Shown piece by piece: positions 1 through 8,134 of a DNA stretch of 64,000 bases. Below the pieces are notes generated by a model. The model made no database searches and was not told the origin of the DNA. It saw only the letters and a list, made by a program, of their open reading frames with translations. The stretch spans positions 1-64,000 of the forward strand of contig NZ_JXMU01000016.1 in NCBI RefSeq assembly GCF_001293565.1, read 5' to 3'. This DNA is from Ahrensia marina. Its GTDB lineage: Bacteria > Pseudomonadota > Alphaproteobacteria > Rhizobiales > Rhizobiaceae. The position numbers and the translations under genes are program-made. The number at the start of each line of letters is the position of its first letter. The first letter of the stretch is position 1.

Positions 1-56
1 TGGCCGGTCGGCTTGCAGCCACGTAAAATAATTCGCTAAAGGGCCGTTGCTGAAAA
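1..56 (+). promoter_or_regulatory. SAM-II riboswitch, 5' end cut by window edge
   Basis: The first 50-odd bases match the conserved 3' part of the SAM-II (metA) riboswitch: GGCCGGTCGGCTTGCAGCC, then CACG closing the P1 stem, then an A-rich linker and the conserved TCGCTAAAGGG block that forms the pseudoknot. The 5' half of P1 must lie just left of the window. In alphaproteobacteria this class binds S-adenosylmethionine and represses methionine genes, usually by masking the ribosome-binding site, and here it sits about 45 nt upstream of the metA start. This is recognition by consensus; I could not fold it computationally. Confidence 0.85.
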
Positions 57-100
57 GCCGGTTTTAAGCGTCAACTACCGGTATAACCAGCGAGATCACC

Positions 101-1024
101 ATGCCAATTCGTATTCCAAATGCCCTTCCAGCCAAAGAAGTTCTGGTCAATGAAGGCGTGATGGTGATGGATGAAACAACGGCATCGCGTCAGGATATTC
201 GCCCGTTGCAAATTGCTCTGCTCAATCTCATGCCCAATAAGATCAAGACTGAGACACAAATTGCACGGCTGATCGGCTCAACACCTCTGCAGGTGGATTT
301 GACCTTGGTGCGCATCGGCAACCACGTCGCCAAGAACACTTCGGAAGATCATTTGCTCTCATTTTACAACACTTGGGAAGAGATTAAAGACCGCAAATTC
401 GACGGCTTTATAATCACAGGTGCCCCGATAGAAAAACTTCCCTTTGAGGATGTTAACTACTGGTCTGAATTACAGGAAATATTTGACTGGACGACGACCC
501 ATGTGCATTCCAGTTTCTTTATCTGCTGGGGTGCAATGGCGGCTATCAATCATTTTCACAATATTCCCAAGCACACACTGGAGAAAAAAGCTTTCGGTGT
601 TTACCGCCACAAAAACCTTAATCCGGCATCTCCTTATCTGGCTGGTTTTTCCGACGACTTTTCAATTTCGGTATCGCGCTGGACGGAAGTAAGGCGCGCA
701 GATGTACCGGCAGATAGCGGATTGGAAATTCTGATGGAATCGTCAGACACCGGTCTTTGTCTGCTGCATGAGAAATTTGCCAACCGGCTCTATATTTTCA
801 ACCATATTGAATATGATTCAACGTCACTGTCCGATGAATATTTCCGTGATCAGGAAAGCGGAACACCTGTTGATTTGCCTGCAAATTATTTTCCCAATGA
901 CGATCCGACGACAACGCCGCAAAACCGCTGGCGCAGCCATGCCTTTTTGTTGTTTGGCAACTGGATTAATCAGGTTTATCAAACAACCGAGTTCGACCTT
1001 AATGACATCGGGAAAGACCGCTAA
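101..1024 (+). CDS. metA: Homoserine O-acyltransferase (probably acetyl-CoA type), MetA
   Basis: This enzyme acylates the hydroxyl of L-homoserine, the committed step of methionine synthesis in the cytoplasm. At 307 residues it has the normal MetA length. The catalytic Cys142 lies in FICWGAMAA and the His235/Glu237 pair in FNHIEYD. Residue 111 is Glu ([12 protein letters not shown]), where the succinyl-CoA enzyme of E. coli has Gly; in the family Glu111 goes with acetyl-CoA use, so homoserine O-acetyltransferase is the likelier activity. The gene follows a SAM-II riboswitch, so it should be repressed when S-adenosylmethionine is plentiful. Its stop codon overlaps the next start by one base, so the acetyltransferase behind it is probably cotranscribed. 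Confidence 0.95.
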   Translation: MPIRIPNALPAKEVLVNEGVMVMDETTASRQDIRPLQIALLNLMPNKIKTETQIARLIGSTPLQVDLTLVRIGNHVAKNTSEDHLLSFYNTWEEIKDRKFDGFIITGAPIEKLPFEDVNYWSELQEIFDWTTTHVHSSFFICWGAMAAINHFHNIPKHTLEKKAFGVYRHKNLNPASPYLAGFSDDFSISVSRWTEVRRADVPADSGLEILMESSDTGLCLLHEKFANRLYIFNHIEYDSTSLSDEYFRDQESGTPVDLPANYFPNDDPTTTPQNRWRSHAFLLFGNWINQVYQTTEFDLNDIGKDR

Positions 1025-1470
1025 TGAGCAACGAAGTTACAGTTCGCCGGATTAAAAAGGCTGATTTTGAGGCCTGGAAAGCGATGTGGACCAAATATCT
1101 CGAATTTTATAAGTCGAGCGTAAAGCCGGAAGTCTATCAATCAACGTTTGACCGCTTTTTTGAGAACGGAGAATTTGAACCCAATTGCTTTGTCGCCGTT
1201 CAGGATGATCAGTTGGCTGGCTTGGTTCACTTCATGTATCACCGGCACAACTGGCACATTGCCAACACCTGCTATTTGCAGGATTTATATGCCGATGAAA
1301 ACCGGCGTGGCACTGGCATTGGCCGTAAGCTTATTGAAGCTGTCTATGAACAGGCAGACAAAGACGGTGCGGCCTCTGTTTACTGGAACACGCAGGATTT
1401 CAATACCGAAGCACGCAAACTGTACGACCGGATTGCCAAACTGACACCATTCATCAAGTATCAGCGCTGA
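1024..1470 (+). CDS. GNAT-family N-acetyltransferase
   Basis: A 148-residue single-domain GNAT protein. The acetyl-CoA pyrophosphate loop (motif A) is clear at about residues 92-105 as DENRRGTGIGRKLIE, after the usual beta strand LQDLYA, and the C-terminal part contains the typical NTQDFNTEARKLYDRI helix. Such enzymes move acetyl from acetyl-CoA to an amine; the substrate cannot be read from the sequence. The start codon overlaps the metA stop (TAATG), so translation is probably coupled to metA and expression falls under the same riboswitch. A direct role in methionine metabolism is not implied by the family. Confidence 0.88.
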   Translation: MSNEVTVRRIKKADFEAWKAMWTKYLEFYKSSVKPEVYQSTFDRFFENGEFEPNCFVAVQDDQLAGLVHFMYHRHNWHIANTCYLQDLYADENRRGTGIGRKLIEAVYEQADKDGAASVYWNTQDFNTEARKLYDRIAKLTPFIKYQR

Positions 1471-1538
1471 TAGTAGCGCTTATTGCCCTTGGCACATCAC
1501 GTCATAATTACTATGTGACATGAAACGGCGAGGGAAAA

Positions 1539-2669
1539 ATGACGAACGCACCGACAAAAGATGATGTACAAGGCGCATTGGCGGCCATAAAGCTCCCTGA
1601 CGGGTCAGCGCTGGGCGGCTCAGACAACCTCTCGGATATATTTATCGCAGACGGTAAAGTCTTCTTTTCGATTTCCTGTGATGCGGCAGATGCGCAAAAG
1701 TTTGAGGCTGTCCGTGTTGCCGCAGAAGAGGCCGTCAAAGCACTGCCCGGTGCAACCGGTGCAATGGTTGCGCTGACTGCGGAAAAAAAGGCAGGCACAC
1801 CAAATCCTGCGCCTAAACCGGCACCAAAGCCAAAACCGCAAGCCGGACCGCAAAATTCACCTAAAGCAGGTGTCGAAGGCGTCAAACAGATTATAGCGGT
1901 TGCCTCAGGTAAAGGCGGTGTCGGCAAATCGACCACAGCCATCAATATTGCTCTTGGCCTTCAATCTACCGGTCTTAAGGTGGGGGTTCTGGACGCCGAT
2001 ATTTATGGCCCTTCACTGCCAAGACTGCTTGGCATTACCCATAAGCCGGAAACGATTGACGGACGTATATTAAAGCCGATTGAAAAGTTCGGCTTGCAGG
2101 TGATGTCCATCGGCTTTCTGGTTGAAGAAGACACACCGATGATTTGGCGCGGACCAATGGTGATGTCCGCGCTGACACAGATGCTGCGCGAAGTTGCATG
2201 GGCAGATATTGATGTGCTCGTCGTCGATATGCCCCCTGGCACAGGCGATGCACAGCTAACAATGGCGCAGCAAGTGCCCCTTGCCGGGGCGGTCATTGTG
2301 TCGACACCGCAGGATCTCTCCCTGATTGACGCGCGCAAGGGTCTGAACATGTTCCGTAAGGTTGATGTCCCTGTGCTCGGCATTGTTGAAAATATGAGCT
2401 ACTTCATCGCGCCGGATACACAAGTACGCTATGATATATTCGGGCATGGCGGCGCAAAGGCGGAAGCCGAAAAGCTTGGCCTGCCCTTCTTAGGCGAAGT
2501 GCCCTTGGTGATGAAAATCCGCGAGCTTTCAGATGCGGGGACACCAATTACGGTTGAGGAGCCCGACGGCCCTCATGCCGAGGCCTATATAAACATTGCA
2601 AAAGCAGTTTATGATGAGATGAATAACGGAGCCGGCAAACGCGCCGCACCCAATATCGTGTTTGAATAA
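1539..2669 (+). CDS. mrp: Mrp/NBP35-family P-loop ATPase, Fe-S cluster carrier
   Basis: A 376-residue ApbC/Mrp protein thought to carry or insert Fe-S clusters in the cytoplasm. Residues 1-80 form a MIP18 (DUF59)-like domain and residues 85-110 an Ala/Pro/Lys/Gln-rich linker. The deviant Walker A GKGGVGKST starts at 124, and the switch motif DMPPGTGD follows. The C-terminal CxxC cluster-binding motif of E. coli ApbC is not present: the equivalent stretch after ENMSYF reads IAPDTQVRYDIFGHGG. From memory, rhizobial homologues also lack it, so this is probably lineage-typical rather than damage. The start is preceded by GGCGAGGGAAAA. A strong hairpin terminator follows the stop. Confidence 0.93.
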   Translation: MTNAPTKDDVQGALAAIKLPDGSALGGSDNLSDIFIADGKVFFSISCDAADAQKFEAVRVAAEEAVKALPGATGAMVALTAEKKAGTPNPAPKPAPKPKPQAGPQNSPKAGVEGVKQIIAVASGKGGVGKSTTAINIALGLQSTGLKVGVLDADIYGPSLPRLLGITHKPETIDGRILKPIEKFGLQVMSIGFLVEEDTPMIWRGPMVMSALTQMLREVAWADIDVLVVDMPPGTGDAQLTMAQQVPLAGAVIVSTPQDLSLIDARKGLNMFRKVDVPVLGIVENMSYFIAPDTQVRYDIFGHGGAKAEAEKLGLPFLGEVPLVMKIRELSDAGTPITVEEPDGPHAEAYINIAKAVYDEMNNGAGKRAAPNIVFE

Positions 2670-2678
2670 ACCAGACGC

Positions 2679-2708
2679 AAAAACGGCGACCCGATGGTCG
2701 CCGTTTTT
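2679..2708. terminator. Bidirectional intrinsic terminator between mrp and livM
   Basis: A perfect 13-bp inverted repeat AAAAACGGCGACC, loop CGAT, GGTCGCCGTTTTT. It has A-tract/T-tract flanks on both strands, so it can stop transcription from both convergent genes. Confidence 0.92.
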
Positions 2709-2718
2709 GGTTTTAGAA

Positions 2719-4026
2719 CTATCGTCTTCGTTCCGGTATTAAACCCTGCGGTGCAAATCGCAGCACCAGCAACATAATGACACCCATCGCCATGAGGCGA
2801 ATATGCGCCGCGCTATCCAAAAGGTGCAAGCGAAGCGGATTGCTTTCATCCATGGAAGACGTGATCAAATCCATGAACCACAGCCCGATTGGCTCGGCCT
2901 CGACCCAGAAGAACCAGATAATGAAGCCGCCCAGCACAGCGCCCCAATTGTTGCCCGACCCGCCGACAATAACCATGGCCCAAATCAAAAACGTAAAGCG
3001 CAGCGGCTGGTAGGATGACGGCGTAAATTGACCGTCAATCGTTGTCAGCATAGCGCCCGCAATACCAACCACGGCCGACCCAAGAATAAAGACTTGCAGG
3101 TGACGCCCTTTGACGTCCTTACCCATCGCTTCAGCAGCCGTTTCATTATCGCGGATAGCGCGCATCATACGGCCCCAAGGGGAGCGCAGCGCGGTTTCAG
3201 ACAGATAAAGCACAATCAGCAGCACAATCGCGAAAAGACCGGCATAGCTCAGCTTCACAACCATTGATGACAGCTCGATAATCGACATGCCCCAATCAGC
3301 CGCCAACTCCTGAAAATAAGCAGATTGCTGAATGTCCACCTCATAGGGAACAGGGCGCGGCAATCCGATTACGTTTTTCACACCGCGTGTCAGCCAGTCT
3401 TCGTTCTTCAACATCGCAATGATGATTTCGGAAATGCCAAGCGTGGCAATCGCCAGATAGTCAGAACGAAGGCCTAGCGAAATCTTGCCGACAATCCATG
3501 CTGCGCCGGCAGCAAACAAACCGCCAATCAACCATGCAAAGATGATCGGCATTCCAGCGCCGCCCAGAAAGCCGGTCGCCGCCGGGTCCACCGCTTCGAT
3601 GGCATCAGCAGCAGGGTCCCAAAATGCACGTGTGGCAAAATAACCGGCCACAGCGACTATTGCGATCAACACACGGCGTTTGGTGCCGCGCATGTCATAA
3701 TAGCACCAAACGATAAGTCCCACGGTCAGCGCTGCAATTAAAAGCCCTACAAGCAGGTTCCCGCCGCCGACAGACCATGCAGCGGCAACAGGAGGCGAAG
3801 ACACCAAAACGGCCGCAAGACCGCCCAATGCGGCAAAGCCCATGACACCCACATTTAATAGCCCCGCATAGCCCCACTGGATGTTCACACCGAGCGCCAT
3901 GATTGCGGAAATCAAACAAAGATTGAGAATGGAAAGTGAAAGCGACCAGCTTTGAACCTGGCCGACAATCACAAACAACAAGGCTGTTACGGCAAACAAA
4001 CTGATATTGCGAATACTAATGGTCAT
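2719..4026 (-). CDS. livM: Branched-chain amino-acid ABC transporter permease LivM
   Basis: An inner-membrane subunit of an amino-acid type ABC importer, 435 residues with about ten hydrophobic segments. The LivM family pattern is visible: NIQWGYAGLLNVG near the N-terminus, LRSDYLAIATLGISEII in the middle, and the EAA-like cytoplasmic loop MRAIRDNETAAEAMGKDV, which contacts the ATPases. It is longer than E. coli LivM because of an insertion around residues 115-165. The start ATG overlaps the livH stop (ATGA), so it is translated last in the operon livK-G-F-H-M. The true substrate may be a branched-chain amino acid, an amide or a urea-like compound; the permease alone does not tell. Confidence 0.92.
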   Translation of the reverse strand: MTISIRNISLFAVTALLFVIVGQVQSWSLSLSILNLCLISAIMALGVNIQWGYAGLLNVGVMGFAALGGLAAVLVSSPPVAAAWSVGGGNLLVGLLIAALTVGLIVWCYYDMRGTKRRVLIAIVAVAGYFATRAFWDPAADAIEAVDPAATGFLGGAGMPIIFAWLIGGLFAAGAAWIVGKISLGLRSDYLAIATLGISEIIIAMLKNEDWLTRGVKNVIGLPRPVPYEVDIQQSAYFQELAADWGMSIIELSSMVVKLSYAGLFAIVLLIVLYLSETALRSPWGRMMRAIRDNETAAEAMGKDVKGRHLQVFILGSAVVGIAGAMLTTIDGQFTPSSYQPLRFTFLIWAMVIVGGSGNNWGAVLGGFIIWFFWVEAEPIGLWFMDLITSSMDESNPLRLHLLDSAAHIRLMAMGVIMLLVLRFAPQGLIPERRR

Positions 4027-5033
4027 ATTGTTTGCCCCTTAAATATACCTGTCGGTCTGACAAGCAGAACAACCACAAGAATGGCAAATGAAACGGCGAA
4101 CTTGTAGTCGGTCGACAATAGCTGCACCAGTCCGTCAGGCACCCAATCGCCCGGCGTAAGATAGCCAATGACCTTCTTATAGGCGAAAGTTACCGCGATT
4201 TCCGAAAACGCGATAATAAATCCGCCAACGACAGCACCAATAGGACTGCCCAATCCGCCCACAATCGCGGAGGCAAAAATCGGCAGCAATAATTGCAGAT
4301 AAATGAACGGCTTGAAGGTTTTGTCCATGCCATACATTGTGCCGGCAATTGTTGCCAGACTTGCGGCCAGAACCCAGGCGATGACAACGACCCGCTCGGG
4401 GTTCACACCGGAAAGCAAAGCAAGGTTTTCATTGTCTGAATAAGCGCGCATGGATTTTCCGGTCTTGGTCTTATTCAAGAACCAGAACAGCGCCGCCACA
4501 CACAAAATCGCGACAAGAATAGAGATGCCTTGCGTTGTACGGAACGCGATACCTTCATCAAGGCCGGACCATCTTTTGAAATCTCCGGCTGTAAAGATAA
4601 ACCGAACACCATCTGCAACATTTTGGTCTTCCGGCCCGATCACAAAGCGGATCAAACCATTATAAAAGAACATCACAGCCAATGAACCGATCAGGAAAAT
4701 AACCGGCGGTGACTTTTGCTTACGGTAAAATTTATAAACAAGTCTGTCGGTTCCCAGCGCCAGCAATACGGCGACCAAAATACCGACCGGCATGGCGATA
4801 AGCGCCGTTGGCAAAAAGCCGCCGGTAATACCAACGCTCTGTAGCATCCACATAACAAGTATTGTTGTCATGGTGCCGAAAGCCATCAACTCGCCATGCG
4901 CGAAATTTGAAAACCGCAGAACGCCGTAAACGAGTGTTACGCCAAGAGCGCCGAGTGCAAGCTGGGAACCATAGGCCATTGCAGGAATGACAAGAAAATT
5001 AAATAAAACCGCAAGCGCGTTTAAAATATCCAT
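4023..5033 (-). CDS. livH: Branched-chain amino-acid ABC transporter permease LivH
   Basis: The second membrane subunit of the Liv-type importer, 336 residues from the chosen start. The LivH signature GVTLVYGVLRFSNFAHGELM and the loop MRAYSDNENLALLSGVNPERV are present. A longer reading to 5141 is possible, but its first 36 residues are Arg/Cys-rich, not membrane-like, and overlap the livF coding end. The ATG at 5033 lies one base after the livF stop and has GGTGGG just upstream, so I take that start. Confidence 0.92.
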   Translation of the reverse strand: MDILNALAVLFNFLVIPAMAYGSQLALGALGVTLVYGVLRFSNFAHGELMAFGTMTTILVMWMLQSVGITGGFLPTALIAMPVGILVAVLLALGTDRLVYKFYRKQKSPPVIFLIGSLAVMFFYNGLIRFVIGPEDQNVADGVRFIFTAGDFKRWSGLDEGIAFRTTQGISILVAILCVAALFWFLNKTKTGKSMRAYSDNENLALLSGVNPERVVVIAWVLAASLATIAGTMYGMDKTFKPFIYLQLLLPIFASAIVGGLGSPIGAVVGGFIIAFSEIAVTFAYKKVIGYLTPGDWVPDGLVQLLSTDYKFAVSFAILVVVLLVRPTGIFKGQTI

Positions 5034-5034
5034 A

Positions 5035-5739
5035 TCACCCACCCAAAAACGCTTTGCGCACGTCCGGGTCTGCAAGCAATGCTTCGCCCGTATCCGTGTA
5101 AAGATTACGGCCCTGTGCCAGCACATAGCCCTTATCTGCAATATTCAGTGCTTGTTTTGCATTTTGCTCAACCATCAAGATGGCAATCCCCGTGCGGGCA
5201 ATTTCAATAATCCGGTCAAACAACTCATCCATGACAATAGGCGAAACACCCGCTGTCGGTTCATCCAACATCAGCACTTTAGGCTGTGTCATCAAAGCGC
5301 GGCCCACAGCAACCTGCTGGCGTTGTCCGCCGGATAATTCACCGGCCGGCTGATTGCGTTTTTCCTTCAAAATAGGAAAGAGATCAAAAACCTGCGCCAT
5401 CGTGCCGGAGATATCATCATTGCGAATAAACGCCCCCATCTCCAAATTCTCTTCCACGGACATGGAAGTGAAAACATTGTGCGTTTGCGGCACAAAGCCC
5501 ATGCCTTTTTGCACCCGTGCCTGCGGCGTAAGCGCTGTAATGTCCTCACCATCCATGGTGACATTGCCTTCGCGAATATTCAGCATACCGAACACGGCCT
5601 TCATCGCGGTGGATTTACCAGCGCCGTTCGGCCCGACCACAACTGCCACTTCGCCCTTTTCAACGCCGATAGTGCAATCATGCAAAATATCAGCGCCGCC
5701 ATAACCACCGGTCATGTTTTTTCCTAAGAGAAAGCTCAT
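5035..5739 (-). CDS. livF: Branched-chain amino-acid ABC transporter ATPase LivF
   Basis: A cytoplasmic ATP-binding subunit of 234 residues, the normal LivF size. Walker A is GPNGAGKST (about residues 36-44), followed by LTPQARVQKGMGFVPQ, the ABC signature LSGGQRQQVAVGRALM and Walker B VLMLDEPTAG, with the LivF-type switch ILMVEQN. The start overlaps the livG stop as ATGA, so the two ATPases are translationally coupled and should form the heterodimer that drives LivH/LivM. Confidence 0.94.
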   Translation of the reverse strand: MSFLLGKNMTGGYGGADILHDCTIGVEKGEVAVVVGPNGAGKSTAMKAVFGMLNIREGNVTMDGEDITALTPQARVQKGMGFVPQTHNVFTSMSVEENLEMGAFIRNDDISGTMAQVFDLFPILKEKRNQPAGELSGGQRQQVAVGRALMTQPKVLMLDEPTAGVSPIVMDELFDRIIEIARTGIAILMVEQNAKQALNIADKGYVLAQGRNLYTDTGEALLADPDVRKAFLGG

Positions 5740-6524
5740 GCGTTCACCTCTTTGGCCGGTTTGTTTTTCAAACCTGTGCCCAAATAAGCCTCAATGACTT
5801 CCTCATTATTTTTGATTTCTTCCGCAGTGCCCTGAGCAAGCACACTGCCCTCGGCCATACAGATAACCGGATCGCAAAGGCGCGAAATAAATTCCATATC
5901 GTGTTCAATCATACAAAATGTGTAGCCGCGCTCTTTGTTAAGGCGCAAAATAGCATCGCCAATTGTGGCCAGCAGCGTTCTGTTCACGCCTGCGCCCACT
6001 TCATCCAAAAACACGATTTTTGCATCAACCATCATTGTGCGGCCAAGCTCTAGAAGCTTTTTCTGGCCGCCGGAAAGATTGCCCGCAAGCTCGTCGGCTA
6101 CATGGCTGATTTCCAGAAACTCGATAACGTCATTGGCTTTTTCGCGGATTGCCTCTTCTTCGCGTCTGACGACGACGGGCTTCGTCCATGCCTGAATAAG
6201 GCTTTCGCCCGACTGGCGCGGCGGAACCATCATCAGATTTTCACGCACGGTCAGAGTTGAAAATTCATGGGCAATTTGAAAAGTGCGTAGCAAACCTTGC
6301 GAAAAGAGCTCATGAGGACTGAGGCCCGTAACGTCCTCACCATCCAGAAGAACCCGTCCGGATGTCGGCTTCAATGCACCGGCGATGACATTAAAAAGAG
6401 TCGTTTTGCCCGCCCCGTTTGGGCCAATCAGTCCGGTAATGGAACCGGTCTCAATGGTTAGCGATGCGCCGTTAACAGCGCGAATACCGCCAAAATGTTT
6501 GTGAATATTCTCTACAACGATCAA
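5736..6524 (-). CDS. livG: Branched-chain amino-acid ABC transporter ATPase LivG
   Basis: The partner ATPase, 262 residues. Walker A is GPNGAGKTTLFN, the signature is LSGGQKKLLELGRTMM and Walker B is IVFLDEVGAGV, with the catalytic Glu kept. The D-loop reads VGAG instead of the common PxAG, a variant I have seen in intact homologues. The switch is MIEHDMEFI. It starts 82 bases after the livK stop, with an inverted repeat in between that may lower expression relative to the binding protein. Confidence 0.93.
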   Translation of the reverse strand: MIVVENIHKHFGGIRAVNGASLTIETGSITGLIGPNGAGKTTLFNVIAGALKPTSGRVLLDGEDVTGLSPHELFSQGLLRTFQIAHEFSTLTVRENLMMVPPRQSGESLIQAWTKPVVVRREEEAIREKANDVIEFLEISHVADELAGNLSGGQKKLLELGRTMMVDAKIVFLDEVGAGVNRTLLATIGDAILRLNKERGYTFCMIEHDMEFISRLCDPVICMAEGSVLAQGTAEEIKNNEEVIEAYLGTGLKNKPAKEVNA

Positions 6525-6562
6525 TACAGCGCTCCCCAGACCAATGCGCTAGATACAAGAAA

Positions 6563-6584
6563 TGCCCGGGCTTTCACCCGGGCA
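6563..6584 (-). terminator. Read-through hairpin between livK and livG
   Basis: An 8-bp perfect inverted repeat TGCCCGGG, loop CTTTCA, CCCGGGCA, followed on the minus strand by ATTTCTTG. It is GC-rich with a weak T-tract. Its place just after the binding-protein gene suggests partial termination or 3'-end protection, giving more binding protein than permease. Confidence 0.7.
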
Positions 6585-6606
6585 ATTCCAATGAGTAAAA
6601 ATACGC

Positions 6607-7797
6607 TTAGCGGTATTTTTCAGTTGTAATTTTTTCGCCATCAACGAGGATCTGACGGAAGCTACCGCCGCTCTCGCCGTTGCCGATAAACTCAACAGCA
6701 GTCGCGCCCACATAGTCGATGTCGCCGCCTGAAGCCAAAATCTCAAGCGCTTTGTCAAGTTCACCAGGAAGGATCTTTTCGCCCGGTGCGTTGGCAACGT
6801 CCATTACCTTGTCTTTGAAGTCAGCGCTTTTTGCAGACTTGGCAGCTTGCATTGCAAGCATGATCAAAGCCGCGGCATCATATGATTCAGCTGCATATGT
6901 GTCCGTTTTAACGCCTGCGTCTGTCGCAAGCTTCTGGAACATTTCCGCGCCTTCGTTTTCAGAGCCCGCGATTGTACCGTAAGAACCGTTCAAAGGTGCG
7001 CCGATTGCTGCTGGCAATGAGTCGCCAACCATACCGTCAGGCAAAACGAATGTTTCAAATGCACCGGCGTCCAAAGCACCTTGAATGATGCCTTTACCGC
7101 CTTGGTCGAGATAGCCCGCCACGATCAGCACGTCACCGCCAGCCTGTGCCAAAGCACCGACTTCAGCAGAATAGTCGCCTTTGCCGTCTTCATGCGCAGC
7201 TGAAATAGTGATCGAGCCACCCTTCGCTTCAAAAGCAGCCTGAATGCTGTCCGCAAGGCCTTTGCCGTAATCGTTGTTTGTGTAGGTTAGCGCAGCTGAT
7301 TTAACGCCTTTTTCAACCAGCACGTCGGCCAAAACATCGCCTTGGCGTGCATCTGAAGGCGCTGTGCGGAAGAAAAGACCATCATCTTCAGCATCTGAAA
7401 GTGCAGGTGATGTTGCAGAAGGTGAAATCATTACGATGCCGTTTGCACGCGCAACGTTTTGCAAGATAGCGCCCGTCACACCTGAACAGTCAGCACCCAT
7501 GATCGCTGTTACACCTTCAGCAGTGATCAAACGTTCAGCAGCAGCAGAAGCGGCAGCAGAATCGATACATGTTGAGTCAGCACGTACCGGCATAACTTCG
7601 GCACCTTCAAGAAACTTGCCGCTGTCTGTTACTTCTTTCATTGCAAGCTCGGCGCTTGCCGCCATTGTTGGCGTCAATGATTCAATCGGGCCTGTAAAGC
7701 CAAGGATAACACCGATTTTAACCGGGGAATGTGCTGCTGAAATCGCAGCAGATGTCATTAGAGTTGTTGCAGCGAGTGCCGCCAAAATCTTTTTCAT
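6607..7797 (-). CDS. livK: Periplasmic branched-chain amino-acid type binding protein
   Basis: The first gene of the Liv operon, coding for a type I periplasmic binding protein of about 396 residues. The N-terminus MKKILAALAATTLMTSAAIS is a standard Sec signal peptide with cleavage near AHS. The mature start, VKIGVILGFTGPIE, and MGADCSGVTGAI are typical of the Leu/Ile/Val-binding family. The ATG at 7797 is preferred over an upstream in-frame ATG at 7818 because GGGAG lies 8 bases before it and the signal peptide starts there. It would deliver a small amide or amino acid to LivH/LivM. Confidence 0.92.
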   Translation of the reverse strand: MKKILAALAATTLMTSAAISAAHSPVKIGVILGFTGPIESLTPTMAASAELAMKEVTDSGKFLEGAEVMPVRADSTCIDSAAASAAAERLITAEGVTAIMGADCSGVTGAILQNVARANGIVMISPSATSPALSDAEDDGLFFRTAPSDARQGDVLADVLVEKGVKSAALTYTNNDYGKGLADSIQAAFEAKGGSITISAAHEDGKGDYSAEVGALAQAGGDVLIVAGYLDQGGKGIIQGALDAGAFETFVLPDGMVGDSLPAAIGAPLNGSYGTIAGSENEGAEMFQKLATDAGVKTDTYAAESYDAAALIMLAMQAAKSAKSADFKDKVMDVANAPGEKILPGELDKALEILASGGDIDYVGATAVEFIGNGESGGSFRQILVDGEKITTEKYR

Positions 7798-7926
7798 AAT
7801 TAGTCTCCCAATATGCAAGCGTTATAAAAACAAAGAGCGGCTTGCTCGCCCAAATCCTTCCAACCAAGTTGCCGCTTTCTTACACATTTCATTTTAATTG
7901 AAACGCATTTTCGCACGGCACTTAAA

Positions 7927-7959
7927 TTAGTATACAATATTATTCCTGCATTTAATCAA
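7927..7959 (-). promoter_or_regulatory. Possible liv promoter with GTATAC-centred operator
   Basis: Read on the minus strand, TTGATT (7959-7954) is followed after 19 bases by TATACT (7934-7929). TATACT overlaps the near-palindrome ATTGTATACTAA, a shape often bound by GntR-family repressors. The 19-base spacer is longer than ideal and no cognate regulator lies beside it, so this is tentative. Confidence 0.3.
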
Positions 7960-8075
7960 CACAGAAAATCTATAACTGCATAAAAATCTAAACCAAAGAC
8001 CACATTATGCAAAGAGCTACTATGTGATTTGGTAAACGGCACAAATAACATCAAAACATTCATTCAAAAACGACC

Positions 8076-8103
8076 AACCCCGCTTCTGTGACAAAGCGGG
8101 GTT
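8076..8103 (-). terminator. Intrinsic terminator of the TAXI TRAP operon
   Basis: A 10-bp perfect stem AACCCCGCTT / AAGCGGGGTT with an 8-base loop, followed on the minus strand by GGTCGTTTTTG. It lies 32 bases past the permease stop. Confidence 0.88.
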
Positions 8104-8134
8104 CGGTATTTAAGTTGCGAATAGTATTATATCT

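Larger units (their letters stand above)
7798..8134. other. Intergenic stretch: liv promoter side plus TRAP terminator
   Basis: There are 337 bases without a gene. The right part holds the terminator of the TAXI TRAP operon (8076-8103). The middle is AT-rich and holds a possible liv promoter with a GTATAC-centred palindrome (7927-7959). I see no convincing small ORF or RNA here. Confidence 0.7.

Noticed and set aside
5034-5141. N-terminal extension of LivH
   Set aside because: The extra 36 residues are Arg/Cys-rich, overlap the livF end and lack a ribosome-binding site; ATG 5033 fits better.
5990-6040. LivG Walker B/D-loop LDEVGAG as a sign of a dead ATPase
   Set aside because: The catalytic Glu is kept and I know the same variant in intact LivG proteins; all other motifs are normal.
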